Assembly: GCA_040791665.1 (NCBI GenBank)
Contig: JBFNNX010000009.1
Location: 124,001 to 188,000 of the forward strand
DNA length: 64,000 bases
Reading direction: 5' to 3'
Origin: Thiodiazotropha sp040791665
GTDB lineage: Bacteria > Pseudomonadota > Gammaproteobacteria > Chromatiales > Chromatiaceae
Part shown: piece by piece, positions 40,300-48,980 of the stretch
Numbering within the stretch: the first letter of the stretch is position 1
Layout of the letters: the number at the start of each line of letters is the position of its first letter
The notes under the pieces: generated by a model
Seen by the model: only the letters and a program-made list of their open reading frames with translations
What the model was told of the DNA's origin: nothing
The model's database searches: none
Made by a program: the position numbers and the translations under genes

Positions 40300-40850
40300 A
40301 ATTCCGTGATGCATTCCCTCAAGATCCGATTCTGGTGCCCCGTCCCGATCTGCCGTTTGCAGGTTATCGGATGCAGTTTCAGTTACTCAATGAGTACCGG
40401 CAAATCACAGAAGACGGTCGAGAGCTGATTGTTCCGGCCGGGTATATCACTGACGGTGCATCCATTCCACGCTTTGCCTGGTCGATCGTTGGTGGCCCCA
40501 TGTCGCGGCCTTATCTCTATGCTGCACTACCTCATGACTTCCGTTATGAAGTGCAAGGCCATCCGGAAACAATCGACTATGTGGCGAGCAAGCATCCCAC
40601 TCATATAGAAAACCTACTGGATCCCAACTGGCGCGATCGCTTTGTTGAGCTGATCCATCGAGAAATGGATCTGCCTGCTACTCGAGGCGAAGTCGATGAG
40701 GATTTTAGGCTGGGGATCGGTGCTACCCGGGAAACCTGGATCAAGCGCCAGGTGATGTATCGGGCTGTGCGGATCGGTGGCGGTGGCGCATGGAAAGGTT
40801 CCGTTAACAAAAAGCAGACGCCGGCACTGGTCTCGAGTGCTCATGAGTAA
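40296..40850 (+). CDS. DUF1353-family phage protein
   Basis: A 184-residue protein with the DUF1353 signature: ITEDGRELIVPAGYITDGAS, IPRFAWSIVGGPMSRPYLYA, ALPHDFRYEV. The DGASIPR and HD-Y blocks are strongly conserved in this family, found in many phages without known activity. The ATG at 40296 overlaps the previous stop. The C-terminal 90 residues are family-variable. Confidence 0.85.
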   Translation: MKFRDAFPQDPILVPRPDLPFAGYRMQFQLLNEYRQITEDGRELIVPAGYITDGASIPRFAWSIVGGPMSRPYLYAALPHDFRYEVQGHPETIDYVASKHPTHIENLLDPNWRDRFVELIHREMDLPATRGEVDEDFRLGIGATRETWIKRQVMYRAVRIGGGGAWKGSVNKKQTPALVSSAHE

Positions 40851-40859
40851 TGCCTGGCC

Positions 40860-42050
40860 GTGGTTGATAAACGATCCAAGGATTTCAACAAGGAGGTAAA
40901 GTCACAGCTGAAGTCCGGACTTCGGATACGTCGTGATACCTACAAGGAGCTGGTTGCCTTATTACACCAGGCCGAAGCGGATATCATCACAACGCTATCC
41001 AATAGTCCCACCAAGTGGGAGACCTTCTACCTCACACAGCTGCAGCAGCAAATCAAAGCCACCCTGAAACAGATCGAGGGGCAAATGGCTTCGAAGATTG
41101 CCGAGGGCGCAGCTGCGAGTTGGCAGGCCGGTGTGGATCTCATCGACAAGCCCCTGCAGGCCGGTGGCGTACAGATCAGCGGATTGATCCCACAGATCAG
41201 TACCGACCAGTTATCTGCCATGCGGCTATTCATGGTGGACCGTATCAAGGATGTGTCGATCCAGATTGCCAACAAGATCTCCGGTCAGCTGGGACTGACC
41301 ATGATGGGCGCTCAATCGGTAGGCGAGACCGTTACCAATATCCAAAGCCTGTTTAAGAATCAGGGACGCACCAGGGCGCTCACGATCGTGCGGACAGAGT
41401 TGGGCAGGGCCTACTCGGTGGCCAGTCATCAGCGACAAACCCAGGCCGCAGAAATCTTACCGGGCATGCGCAAACAGTGGCGGCGCTCCGGCAAGGTGCA
41501 TTCGAGAGTGGGACATGACCTGATCGATGGTCAAGTGATGCCTGTCAATGATCCGTTCAAGCTGGGGAATGGCACTACTCTGATGTACCCCCGGGATCCC
41601 CGGGCACCGGCCAAGGAGACGATCAACTGCGGCTGTGAATCGCTTCCCTGGATGGAGCACTGGGAGATGAAGGTCCCAGGCAAGAAGCCGTTCAGCACCC
41701 GCGAGAAAGCCCTGAACCAAAGAAAGGCGGCGCTGTCACAGGAAGCCGTCGATCTCTCTATAAAAGCCTACAATGCAGCTTTGGTGGGCGGAAAGCATGC
41801 AGGTACATTGCGCAATTACCGTAATGTTCGGTCAGCACAAATACAGCGTGGGATCCAATCACTTGAAAAACAGATCGCAAGGCACCAGACTTGGCTGACG
41901 GATCCGACATTGAAAGTAAAATCGTTCTATAATTTACCCGAGGCACAGCAAAACGCACTACTAGAGCGTAAGTGGCCCGGGGATATTCAGCGTCAGCGTG
42001 AGAAAATAGGTGTATTGAAAGGAATACTGGCAAGCCGAAATGAAGACTGA
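40860..42050 (+). CDS. Minor head protein, Mu gpF-like
   Basis: A 396-residue protein. Residues about 150-260 match the phage head morphogenesis domain: GRTRALTIVRTELGRAYSVA, MRKQWRRSGKVHSRVGHDLI, DGQVMPVNDPF, and ETINCGCESLPW with conserved Cys-x-Cys. The N-terminal half is helical, the C-terminal third a long basic helix. Such proteins join the portal-capsid shell during assembly. GTG start nine bases after the DUF1353 gene. Confidence 0.88.
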   Translation: MVDKRSKDFNKEVKSQLKSGLRIRRDTYKELVALLHQAEADIITTLSNSPTKWETFYLTQLQQQIKATLKQIEGQMASKIAEGAAASWQAGVDLIDKPLQAGGVQISGLIPQISTDQLSAMRLFMVDRIKDVSIQIANKISGQLGLTMMGAQSVGETVTNIQSLFKNQGRTRALTIVRTELGRAYSVASHQRQTQAAEILPGMRKQWRRSGKVHSRVGHDLIDGQVMPVNDPFKLGNGTTLMYPRDPRAPAKETINCGCESLPWMEHWEMKVPGKKPFSTREKALNQRKAALSQEAVDLSIKAYNAALVGGKHAGTLRNYRNVRSAQIQRGIQSLEKQIARHQTWLTDPTLKVKSFYNLPEAQQNALLERKWPGDIQRQREKIGVLKGILASRNED

Positions 42051-42282
42051 AGATCAAATCAAGCAAATTCTGGATGAAGTCCTGTCAGTGGCGATCGAGC
42101 GTGGTGAAGCGGCAGCAGCTGCCGACGATGAACACTCTCGGGGTATGGCTACCGCCTATTATGATCTTTTGGATCACGCCATCAATGAAGCCGAATTAGT
42201 AGGCTATGACCTCAGTGACCTGGGTTTGGATGGCAAGCGTATCGGTCAGCTGATTCGGCCCAAGGCAAAGAAGGCAAGTTAA
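42040..42282 (+). CDS. Small phage protein (80 aa)
   Basis: An 80-residue acidic helical protein MKTEDQIKQILDEVLSVAIE with AAAADDEHSRGMATAYYDLL and a terminal basic GKRIGQLIRPKAKKAS. Overlaps the minor head gene by 11 bases. No known function. Confidence 0.65.
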   Translation: MKTEDQIKQILDEVLSVAIERGEAAAAADDEHSRGMATAYYDLLDHAINEAELVGYDLSDLGLDGKRIGQLIRPKAKKAS

Positions 42283-42298
42283 CCATTAGAGATCAATC

Positions 42299-42622
42299 AT
42301 GGATGATTTTCCAAAGCTTTTACCCTTAGATAGTAGACACCTTCCTGCATATTTCTCATTAGTTGTGCTTGGCATGTTATTGCTGGTGTTCAGGGATCTG
42401 TCTGATGATTTTCGGCACTACATAACGCCATCACTGCTTGTCTTTTGTTTAGGTTCCTCGCTTATATCACACATCCATGTGACGCTTGGTAACAGGGCAG
42501 GCAAAGGGGTCAAGATAAAGCCTTGGATTTACACAGCTATAATAGTGGCACATGTAATCTGGTTCGGATTATTTGTTGGATACAATTATTATTATATTTA
42601 CCATATACCGACTTTGCCCTAA
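42299..42622 (+). CDS. Membrane protein (107 aa), accessory
   Basis: A 107-residue protein with three predicted membrane helices (about 18-31, ~42-60 and 77-100, including IYTAIIVAHVIWFGLFVGYN). It interrupts the structural operon and is AT-rich, suggesting an accessory gene. No family recognised. Superinfection exclusion is one possibility. Confidence 0.55.
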   Translation: MDDFPKLLPLDSRHLPAYFSLVVLGMLLLVFRDLSDDFRHYITPSLLVFCLGSSLISHIHVTLGNRAGKGVKIKPWIYTAIIVAHVIWFGLFVGYNYYYIYHIPTLP

Positions 42623-42640
42623 GTGTGGATTGGAACAAAT

Positions 42641-42820
42641 ATGAAAATAAGTCAATTGAGGGAGATGCTGCAAGCAGTTCAGGATGAACACGGAGATATC
42701 GATGTTTACTGCTGGCCATATGATGGACAGGCGCGAACATTCGATATAACTGAAAAACTGGAGCCTACTGAGTCGCCTCTGGCTGAAGGACGTAAAGTAC
42801 TCTTTATCGATTCAGATTGA
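42641..42820 (+). CDS. Small phage protein (59 aa)
   Basis: A 59-residue protein MKISQLREMLQAVQDEHGDI followed by DVYCWPYDGQARTFDITEKL. This MKISEL-EHGDLPV pattern is common in small phage and plasmid proteins that pair with ASCH or similar genes. ATG at 42641 preferred. Function unknown. Confidence 0.65.
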   Translation: MKISQLREMLQAVQDEHGDIDVYCWPYDGQARTFDITEKLEPTESPLAEGRKVLFIDSD

Positions 42821-42823
42821 GAG

Positions 42824-43129
42824 CTAATTTTCCGCTATAGCGGCGTTCGGTTCGTTTAACTCCCGACCGCAGTGTTTGCAGATGGTCGCATCTACCTTGA
42901 TCAGTTCTGCACAGTGAGGACATTTCTTGGCTTTTCCTTCCTTCAGCTGACGGGCTTCCTGTCCCTGTTTGTCAGCTGGCATGACCAACGCGAAGATGCC
43001 GGCAATTAACGGTGAAAAGACCAGGGCAAAGAAAAAGTAACCCCAAACTGAAAAGCCTTTAGACTCAGCAATACTGGCTACGACATACAGGCCAATGAGC
43101 CACAATACAATCACAATCAACACTTCCAT
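42824..43129 (-). CDS. Zinc-ribbon membrane protein, opposite-strand accessory gene
   Basis: A 101-residue protein with two membrane helices (EVLIVIVLWLIGLYVVASIA; FFFALVFSPLIAGIFALVMP) and a C-terminal zinc ribbon CPHCAELIKVDATICKHCGR. Similar short proteins occur in many bacterial chromosomes. It is the only minus-strand gene in the late arm after the repressor region, between two rightward blocks, typical of a moron. It should have its own promoter in 43130-43320. Function unknown; membrane stress or exclusion is possible. Confidence 0.75.
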   Translation of the reverse strand: MEVLIVIVLWLIGLYVVASIAESKGFSVWGYFFFALVFSPLIAGIFALVMPADKQGQEARQLKEGKAKKCPHCAELIKVDATICKHCGRELNEPNAAIAEN

Positions 43130-43322
43130 TCCCTTTCTCCTTTGTAGCGGTTCAGATATAGTATTCACCATTCACGGCCTGCCTGCAAAACCCCCAATTC
43201 CCAAATCCTTTTTGGATCTTCTCGATATTTATTAATCCCGTTTAAAAGAATCTCCCGGGATCTCCGGTTAGCGTTGCCTCTGTATTTGCAATTTATCAAC
43301 GCTCAATCAACGGGAGAGAACC

Positions 43323-43541
43323 GTGGCAGAGACACAGAGTGGAACGCAAAAAGAATTGACAGCCGTCCAGGCCGCCAAGCTGGTCAAGCGCGAGGTGCCT
43401 GCACTCGACAAGGGTGGCAAACCCACCGGAAAAATGAAGTCAGTTGCCGTAAAAACCGAAGAGGTTTTCAGTTTTCGTGAATACGACGATCATGTCGTCG
43501 TGGTGACCACTGACGGCCAGAAGCTCCGGGGCGACAAGTGA
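43323..43541 (+). CDS. Small phage protein ahead of the capsid gene (72 aa)
   Basis: A 72-residue basic protein: QAAKLVKREVPALDKGGKPT then a beta-rich VFSFREYDDHVVVVTTDGQK. The GTG has GGGAGAG upstream and the stop overlaps the protease-capsid gene by four bases. Co-translation suggests a structural or assembly role. No family recognised. Confidence 0.65.
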   Translation: MAETQSGTQKELTAVQAAKLVKREVPALDKGGKPTGKMKSVAVKTEEVFSFREYDDHVVVVTTDGQKLRGDK

Positions 43542-45859
43542 AAAAAACCGTCATCCCTGAGAGTGGTTTGTCGGGAGAGGCGCTTCGAGAAGCCGCCACC
43601 GGTGAATTCCGTCAGATTGCATCGCTGCTACAGGAAGCCCTTAGGCAGGCTCTGGGGTTTGGCCGGGATAGGTGGGTTGATATCCATTCACTGTTCGCTG
43701 ATCGCGTAGTGATCTCCGAGGGGAACCGGTTCTATTCCTACTCATACACCATCAACGAATCCAACCAGGTTGAGCTGGGCCAAAAGAAGGAAGTGATACC
43801 GGAATACAATCCGGTTTTCCGAGAGGCACAGATGGGCTCTTTTATCGAGGCGCTCTCTGGGTCAAAGTTTCGTATCCGTGTGATTAGCGCCGGGATGTCA
43901 GGCAATAAAACACTCTATCCCGACGCAGTACTGCGTGAGGCTACCCCGTTATTCGAGGGTGTGCGCGTCTTTGTGAAATCCGATGAAGAGCACCTCAAGG
44001 GAAAGGGCAAAGACTTCCGGAACCTGATTGGGCGATTGTCGGCATCCCGATTCATCGAGGGCAAGGGTAAAGACTCGGGTGAGATCCAGGCGGATATGGA
44101 GCTGCTCGACGCCGCTGAGGTTACCCCCAAATTGCGCGAGGCCGTCGAGCGCAACATGGCCGACGATACATTTGGTTTTTCCATCGATGCCGATGGCAAG
44201 GCTAAGCGGCGCAAAGGCTTCAGAGAGGCCCTCAAAATTACCAAGGTCCAGTCCGTGGATCTCATTACAGAGCCCGCTGCTCGCGGGCAAATCATCAAAA
44301 TGCTCGAGGCAGTAAATCCAGAAGAGGAGACCAGCGACGTGGCACTCAGAGAACATATGATCGAGGCCGTTAAAAAGGCCAACAATGACAACCTGCCCGA
44401 GGGGCTCGATGTTGAAGACGATGAGGCGCTGGTAGCGGCATACCGTGAAGCGCTGACCCCCAATACAACACCCGAAGCGAGAGAAGAGAAACCGCAGGGA
44501 GCGAGCGATGGTGCCGATAAGCCTGGCCAGGGTGGCCAGGCCGGTGCCGGCATCAGTGCCGAGGATGTTGACGAAAAATTTCGCATGATGGAAGCGCGTT
44601 CCAAAATGCGTGTCATAATTGCCAACAGCAAACTGCCGCCTGCAGCGATTGCCCGCTTGACGACTCAGTTCGAGAATATGGATCGCTTTGTCGAGGCGGA
44701 TGTAACAGCAGCCATCGACAGTGAAAAAGACTACCTGGCCAAATTCACAGAATCCGGGCATGTCCAGGGAATGGGCGGAACTGCTGAGCCGGGTCAGGAC
44801 CGCTCGGAAAAAGTCCGCCAGATGTTCGATGACTTTTTCGATCCCTCAAAGCCTGCCATGTCATTCCGTGAATGCTATATCGAGGTGACTGGCGACAAAC
44901 GTGTGACAGGCCTTATTGCGAACGTGGATGTGGCGCGTTTGCGTGAAGCGATGGGTGAGGTGAACTTCAGAGAGGCTATCAACGACACTACATTCGCATC
45001 AAACATCCTCGGCGATTCCGTTACTCGGGCAATGTTGCGAGATTATCGCACTGAGGATATGTGGAGTGATTGGCGTTGGTTAGCTGACGTGGTGCCAGTA
45101 AGCGATTTCCGCACCCAAGAGCGCACTCGCCTAGGCGGTTATGGAGATCTACCTGTTGTGCTGCCTGAGGGATCATATGATCCGCTGGCAAGCCCCACAG
45201 GTGAAAAGGCAACCTACGTACTCAGCAAGCGTGGTGGTACCGAGACAATCAGCCTTGAAGCAATTGCCAATGATGATGTGGGTCTAATCTCACGGATTCC
45301 GATGAAATTGTCGCAGGCAGCCAAGCGCACACTGTACAAGTTCATTTTCGACTTCTTCCGGACAAATCCGGCAATTTACGACACGGTGGCGCTGTATGCG
45401 GCTGGTCATAACAACTTGAGTGCTGCGGCACTCGGTGCGACTAGTTTCGCGGCAGCCCGCCTGGCCATGTCACGACAGACGGAACAGGATTCCGGAGAGC
45501 AGCTTGGTCTGGTACTCAGGCACTTGGCAGTACCTTCTGATCTGGTTGAGACTGGATTCGACCTCTTCGTGCGTAACACCAACAACGATGAAACATTTGT
45601 ACAGTCACGGAAACCGGTGGTGCACGAGATTCCTTACTGGACCGATGCCAATGACTGGTGTGCCTTCGCTGACAAACGTGAAATTCCGCTGCTTGAGTTG
45701 GGCTTTTACGGCGGTCAGGAAGAGCCGGAACTGTTTGTCCAGGATCAACCCACCCAGGGCAGCCTGTTCAGCAATGATCAGATCAAATACAAGATCCGGC
45801 ACATCTATTCCGGCGCAATCCCGGACTACCGTGGGCACCACAAGTCAGTTGTTGCATAA
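43538..45859 (+). CDS. Fused prohead protease, scaffold and major capsid protein
   Basis: A 773-residue single frame with three regions. Residues about 95-260 look like a prohead protease: FEGVRVFVKSDEEHLKGKGK with its His, FGFSIDADGKAKR with a Ser, and ITKVQSVDLITEPAARG. Residues about 265-420 are an acidic, Gly/Glu-rich helical scaffold. Residues about 455-773 match a major capsid protein of the Mu-T type: FRECYIEVTGDKRVTG, LRDYRTEDMWSDWRWLADVV, VALYAAGHNNLSAAALGATS. In Mu, protease-scaffold and capsid are separate genes. Self-cleavage after assembly is expected but not proven. An intrinsic terminator follows. Confidence 0.88.
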   Translation: MKKTVIPESGLSGEALREAATGEFRQIASLLQEALRQALGFGRDRWVDIHSLFADRVVISEGNRFYSYSYTINESNQVELGQKKEVIPEYNPVFREAQMGSFIEALSGSKFRIRVISAGMSGNKTLYPDAVLREATPLFEGVRVFVKSDEEHLKGKGKDFRNLIGRLSASRFIEGKGKDSGEIQADMELLDAAEVTPKLREAVERNMADDTFGFSIDADGKAKRRKGFREALKITKVQSVDLITEPAARGQIIKMLEAVNPEEETSDVALREHMIEAVKKANNDNLPEGLDVEDDEALVAAYREALTPNTTPEAREEKPQGASDGADKPGQGGQAGAGISAEDVDEKFRMMEARSKMRVIIANSKLPPAAIARLTTQFENMDRFVEADVTAAIDSEKDYLAKFTESGHVQGMGGTAEPGQDRSEKVRQMFDDFFDPSKPAMSFRECYIEVTGDKRVTGLIANVDVARLREAMGEVNFREAINDTTFASNILGDSVTRAMLRDYRTEDMWSDWRWLADVVPVSDFRTQERTRLGGYGDLPVVLPEGSYDPLASPTGEKATYVLSKRGGTETISLEAIANDDVGLISRIPMKLSQAAKRTLYKFIFDFFRTNPAIYDTVALYAAGHNNLSAAALGATSFAAARLAMSRQTEQDSGEQLGLVLRHLAVPSDLVETGFDLFVRNTNNDETFVQSRKPVVHEIPYWTDANDWCAFADKREIPLLELGFYGGQEEPELFVQDQPTQGSLFSNDQIKYKIRHIYSGAIPDYRGHHKSVVA

Positions 45860-45880
45860 CTGACCCGAAAGAGAGAGACC

Positions 45881-45911
45881 AAAAGGGGCGGCCAGCGCCG
45901 CCCCTTTTTTT
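45881..45911 (+). terminator. Intrinsic terminator after the capsid gene
   Basis: A GC-rich stem GGGGCGGC / GCCGCCCC with loop CAGC at 45893-45896, flanked by AAAA and TTTTTTT. It follows the capsid gene by 22 bases and precedes the next gene by 11, so it probably attenuates tail-gene transcription and keeps capsid mRNA in excess. Confidence 0.92.
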
Positions 45912-45921
45912 GAAATCCTAA

Positions 45922-46590
45922 ATGAAACTTGATTATCAGAAACTGGTTGAGCGTCTGGTTCGTGACGACGAAGACAAGCTGACGTCTGACGATATCGACA
46001 CTGCGATCGATATGGCAGTGACACGGTACAGCAAAGATCGTCCGAAGTCGGATGTGCAGGATGTTGCAGCACCTGGTGGCCAGCGCATTGACCTACCCAG
46101 TAACTGGGTGGCAGGGTTTTCTGATATTCAGTCGATCGAGTATCCCATTGGTAATATTCCGGTCTCCGAGTTGGAAAACTGGGAGACCTATCTGGCTCCG
46201 GACGGTGAGGAAGTTCTGCTGCAGGCCAGCATTGAAGCCGGTGAGTCTGTACGTTTTACATTTACCATATTCCACCAACTGGACAATACCAACGACACGA
46301 TTCCCCTTGGCGATCGCGAAGCGGTGGCCAGTTATGCTGCTGCACTCTGCTGTGAGCAGTTGGTATCCGAGTACAGCGGAGACAGTGATTCAACGATCCA
46401 GGCCGACAGCGTAGATCATGGCAACAAAGCACGGCAGTTCGGCAATCGCGCTGCCAAGTTGCGCAAGCGTTACTACAACGAGCTGGGCCTCGATCCCAAA
46501 CGAAACCAAGCCGCAGGCGTGGTGGTCGACCTGGATGGTCGTGACAGCCGTGGCCGAGACCGCCTGACGCATCCCGGGAGGTTTCGTTGA
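45922..46590 (+). CDS. Head-tail connector (adaptor) candidate
   Basis: A 222-residue protein: LVERLVRDDEDKLTSDDIDT, AIDMAVTRYSKDRPK at the start is typical of phage head-completion or adaptor proteins after the capsid gene, then a beta-rich centre and a C-terminal helical tail (ARQFGNRAAKLRKRYYNELG). Position between capsid and HK97-gp10-like genes supports it. Function is inferred from order and form. Confidence 0.72.
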   Translation: MKLDYQKLVERLVRDDEDKLTSDDIDTAIDMAVTRYSKDRPKSDVQDVAAPGGQRIDLPSNWVAGFSDIQSIEYPIGNIPVSELENWETYLAPDGEEVLLQASIEAGESVRFTFTIFHQLDNTNDTIPLGDREAVASYAAALCCEQLVSEYSGDSDSTIQADSVDHGNKARQFGNRAAKLRKRYYNELGLDPKRNQAAGVVVDLDGRDSRGRDRLTHPGRFR

Positions 46591-47096
46591 GTGGTTTGAA
46601 CATCACCATCGAGAGCCATGACCTCAAGGCGCTTGACCAGGCGTGGGAGCAGATCCCCGAGTTGGTGCAGGATGAATTGACCGCTGCAACCTGGGAGGCG
46701 GAAATGCTCCTGTTGCGGGAGATCAAAGAAGATACCCCGGTCGGTGCCACGTCCAACCTACGGCAGAGTATTCACGCCCAGGCCCCAGTGCACCATCACC
46801 AGACGGTTGAAGGCATTGTGGGTACCAGTGCGCTTCATGCGTTGCCTGTTGAAATGGGCACGCGCCCCCACTTCCCACCCGTGGAACCGCTCATTGACTG
46901 GGTGCAGGCCAAGTTGGATATCCGCGATGAAAGCGAGGCAGAAGCTGTGGCTTTCTCTATTGCCAGGAAGATCGCGGCACGAGGCACCAAGGGACAGAAG
47001 ATGTTCCACAACAATTTCCATGAGCTGAAGCCGACCATCGAACAGATCTATGGTCGCGCTCACCAGAACATTCTGGAGGGCCTGGCAAATGGATGA
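46587..47096 (+). CDS. HK97-gp10-like head closure / minor tail protein
   Basis: A 169-residue protein: WEQIPELVQDELTAATWEAE, LREIKEDTPVGATSNLRQSI, then HALPVEMGTRPHFPPVEPLI, blocks of the HK97 gp10 family (phage-tail or neck protein). TTG start overlaps the previous stop. A helical C-terminus follows. It likely joins the neck to the tail tube. Confidence 0.85.
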   Translation: MSGLNITIESHDLKALDQAWEQIPELVQDELTAATWEAEMLLLREIKEDTPVGATSNLRQSIHAQAPVHHHQTVEGIVGTSALHALPVEMGTRPHFPPVEPLIDWVQAKLDIRDESEAEAVAFSIARKIAARGTKGQKMFHNNFHELKPTIEQIYGRAHQNILEGLANG

Positions 47097-47535
47097 CATC
47101 CGCAATGCGATCGCAACGATCATCCGTTCTGTACCGAATACCGGGCAGGTGCATACCTTCGAACGGTATGCCAAAGACCGTTCGGATATGCTGAAGTTCT
47201 ATCAAACCGGAAACCAGATCCTTGGTTGGAACATTCGTCTCGTGCGTATGCTTGAACGCAGTGATTATCTTGGCGCTTGGACTCGTGATTATCGCTGGGA
47301 GATCCGGGGCTATTTGAGTCTGGATGATAGCGAAGAGACAGAGTTGCAGTTCGACAACCTGATTGAGTCAATCTGTGCGGCTTTTCGCGCAGACGACACC
47401 CTGGGTGGCTTGGTCGATACCTGCATTATCGGCAATGAGGCCGGTATTCAATTGCCCGAATCTTATCCGGTGATGTTCGCCGGAGTTTTATGTCACAGCG
47501 CGAAACTCGCGCTCAATACGAGGGTACAGCTATGA
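47089..47535 (+). CDS. Tail terminator candidate
   Basis: A 148-residue protein MDDIRNAIATIIRSVPNTGQ with a beta-rich middle (LVRMLERSDYLGAWTRDYRW; EIRGYLSLDDSEETELQFDN). Order between gp10-like and tail tube genes is where siphophage tail terminators lie. Starts inside the end of the previous gene. No decisive motif. Confidence 0.65.
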   Translation: MDDIRNAIATIIRSVPNTGQVHTFERYAKDRSDMLKFYQTGNQILGWNIRLVRMLERSDYLGAWTRDYRWEIRGYLSLDDSEETELQFDNLIESICAAFRADDTLGGLVDTCIIGNEAGIQLPESYPVMFAGVLCHSAKLALNTRVQL

Positions 47536-47723
47536 GAAGCGGCGGCAGCTATGACAACCGCGACGGCAAGATGAAATTGGTCCAGCAGACCAAGGACCAT
47601 CCAGAGGGCAATCGCCCACGCAATGCCAAGGGTGAGGCGATTGATCTGCCCCCAGAGGGGCGACCGGTCGCAGAGGCTCCTAAACCCAAGACCAGTAAAA
47701 AAGCAGCGAGGAAACAATCATGA
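47532..47723 (+). CDS. Small basic phage protein (63 aa)
   Basis: A 63-residue Gly/Lys/Pro-rich protein MRSGGSYDNRDGKMKLVQQT, ending PKPKTSKKAARKQS. Overlaps both neighbours by four bases (ATGA junctions). Such short basic proteins often precede tail tube genes. Function unknown. Confidence 0.6.
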   Translation: MRSGGSYDNRDGKMKLVQQTKDHPEGNRPRNAKGEAIDLPPEGRPVAEAPKPKTSKKAARKQS

Positions 47724-48649
47724 AGTGGCGTGACAAACTCCTACTGGCAAAGCCCGAGCCTGTCTATGGCGCAGACTCGTTGCCAACAGCCGCAGCCAAT
47801 GCCATCCAGGTCGCGAATCTGGAGTTGATGCCCCTTGAGGCGGACTTGGTCAATCGAAACCTGATGCGTGGTGCACTGGGCAATGAGCTACAGCTCCATG
47901 TAGGTGCTCATGTGAAAATGAGTTTTGACGTGGAGATTACTAGTAGCGCAGCTGCAGGTACTCCCCCTCACTATGCAGTACTGTTACGTGGTAGTTCGCA
48001 CAGTGAAACAGTGAATGTTGACAACGTCATTTATACGCCGATCGATGAGAATGACGAATCGGTGACGTTGTACCTCCATTTCAGCGGCCAGCTGCATGCA
48101 ATGGTCGGTGCTCGTGGAACAATGGACATTCGGCTTAACCCGAAGGGTATCCCGTATTACCACTTCGAGTATACCGGACTATGGGTTGATCCCAGCAGTG
48201 TGGCAGATCCAGCCGTTGATTTTAGCGGTTTGCCGACACCCTTGGCAGTCACGAATGCCCACACACCGACATTCACCTTGCATGGTGCTGCGCAAAAAGT
48301 GGCGGCCTACGAGTTCAAACAAAACAATGGTGTCTTTTACGACAATCTGATCGGTGAAGAATCGGTCCCTGTCAATGACCGTAAGCCTAGCGGTTCGATC
48401 ACGATTGAGGCTCCTGCAATTTCCACTAAGGATTGGTTCAGCACAGCGAAGGACAGCACTGTGGGCGCGCTGCAATGGATCCATGGTTTAGCTGCTGGTC
48501 GTATCACCGAGTTCAATGCACCGAGAGTCCAACCGCTCCGACCCAGATACACCGATCGTAACGGACGGGCCATGATTCAGATGGATCTTTCATATGTTGC
48601 AGCGGATGACGGTTCCGGCAATCCAGAGTACACAATAACAGAGAGATAA
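47720..48649 (+). CDS. Major tail tube protein
   Basis: A 309-residue beta-rich protein opening MKWRDKLLLAKPEPVYGADS, followed by VANLELMPLEADLVNRNLMR and a later PSGSITIEAPAISTKDWFST block, all typical of phage tail tube proteins of the lambda-V/B3-like kind. It precedes the frameshifted chaperone pair by one base, the fixed order in siphophages. ATG overlaps the upstream stop. Confidence 0.85.
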   Translation: MKWRDKLLLAKPEPVYGADSLPTAAANAIQVANLELMPLEADLVNRNLMRGALGNELQLHVGAHVKMSFDVEITSSAAAGTPPHYAVLLRGSSHSETVNVDNVIYTPIDENDESVTLYLHFSGQLHAMVGARGTMDIRLNPKGIPYYHFEYTGLWVDPSSVADPAVDFSGLPTPLAVTNAHTPTFTLHGAAQKVAAYEFKQNNGVFYDNLIGEESVPVNDRKPSGSITIEAPAISTKDWFSTAKDSTVGALQWIHGLAAGRITEFNAPRVQPLRPRYTDRNGRAMIQMDLSYVAADDGSGNPEYTITER

Positions 48650-48650
48650 G

Positions 48651-48980
48651 ATGCTCAGACTCAATACTAATCGAACCTTCACAGTCCCGGTTCCGGTCCC
48701 TTACGTCGATGAAGAGGGAAAAGATCAATCAGGCAATTTCACAACGACGTTTCGGGTCCTGCCCGGCACAGAAGCCGAGCATCCGGACAACGCGGGTAAA
48801 AGTCTGCTTGGGATGGTTGTAGTACAGATACATGATGATCTCGAGCTGTATGACAAGGATGGTCACAAACTGGAGGGAGATGATCTGAGGACTGCAGCTT
48901 TTGCAGATCCATCCATTGCATCAGCAATGATTTCGACCTACAGGGCGAACGTAGTAAAAAAGCCGCTGCCCACAACCTGA
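48651..48980 (+). CDS. Tail assembly chaperone, short (G-like) product
   Basis: A 109-residue protein: RLNTNRTFTVPVPVPYVDEE, FRVLPGTEAEHPDNAGKSLL, ending KKPLPTT. It matches the G-type product by position between tail tube and tape measure. The last codons contain the A AAA AAG slippery sequence; normal decoding stops at 48978-48980 soon after it. Confidence 0.85.
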   Translation: MLRLNTNRTFTVPVPVPYVDEEGKDQSGNFTTTFRVLPGTEAEHPDNAGKSLLGMVVVQIHDDLELYDKDGHKLEGDDLRTAAFADPSIASAMISTYRANVVKKPLPTT

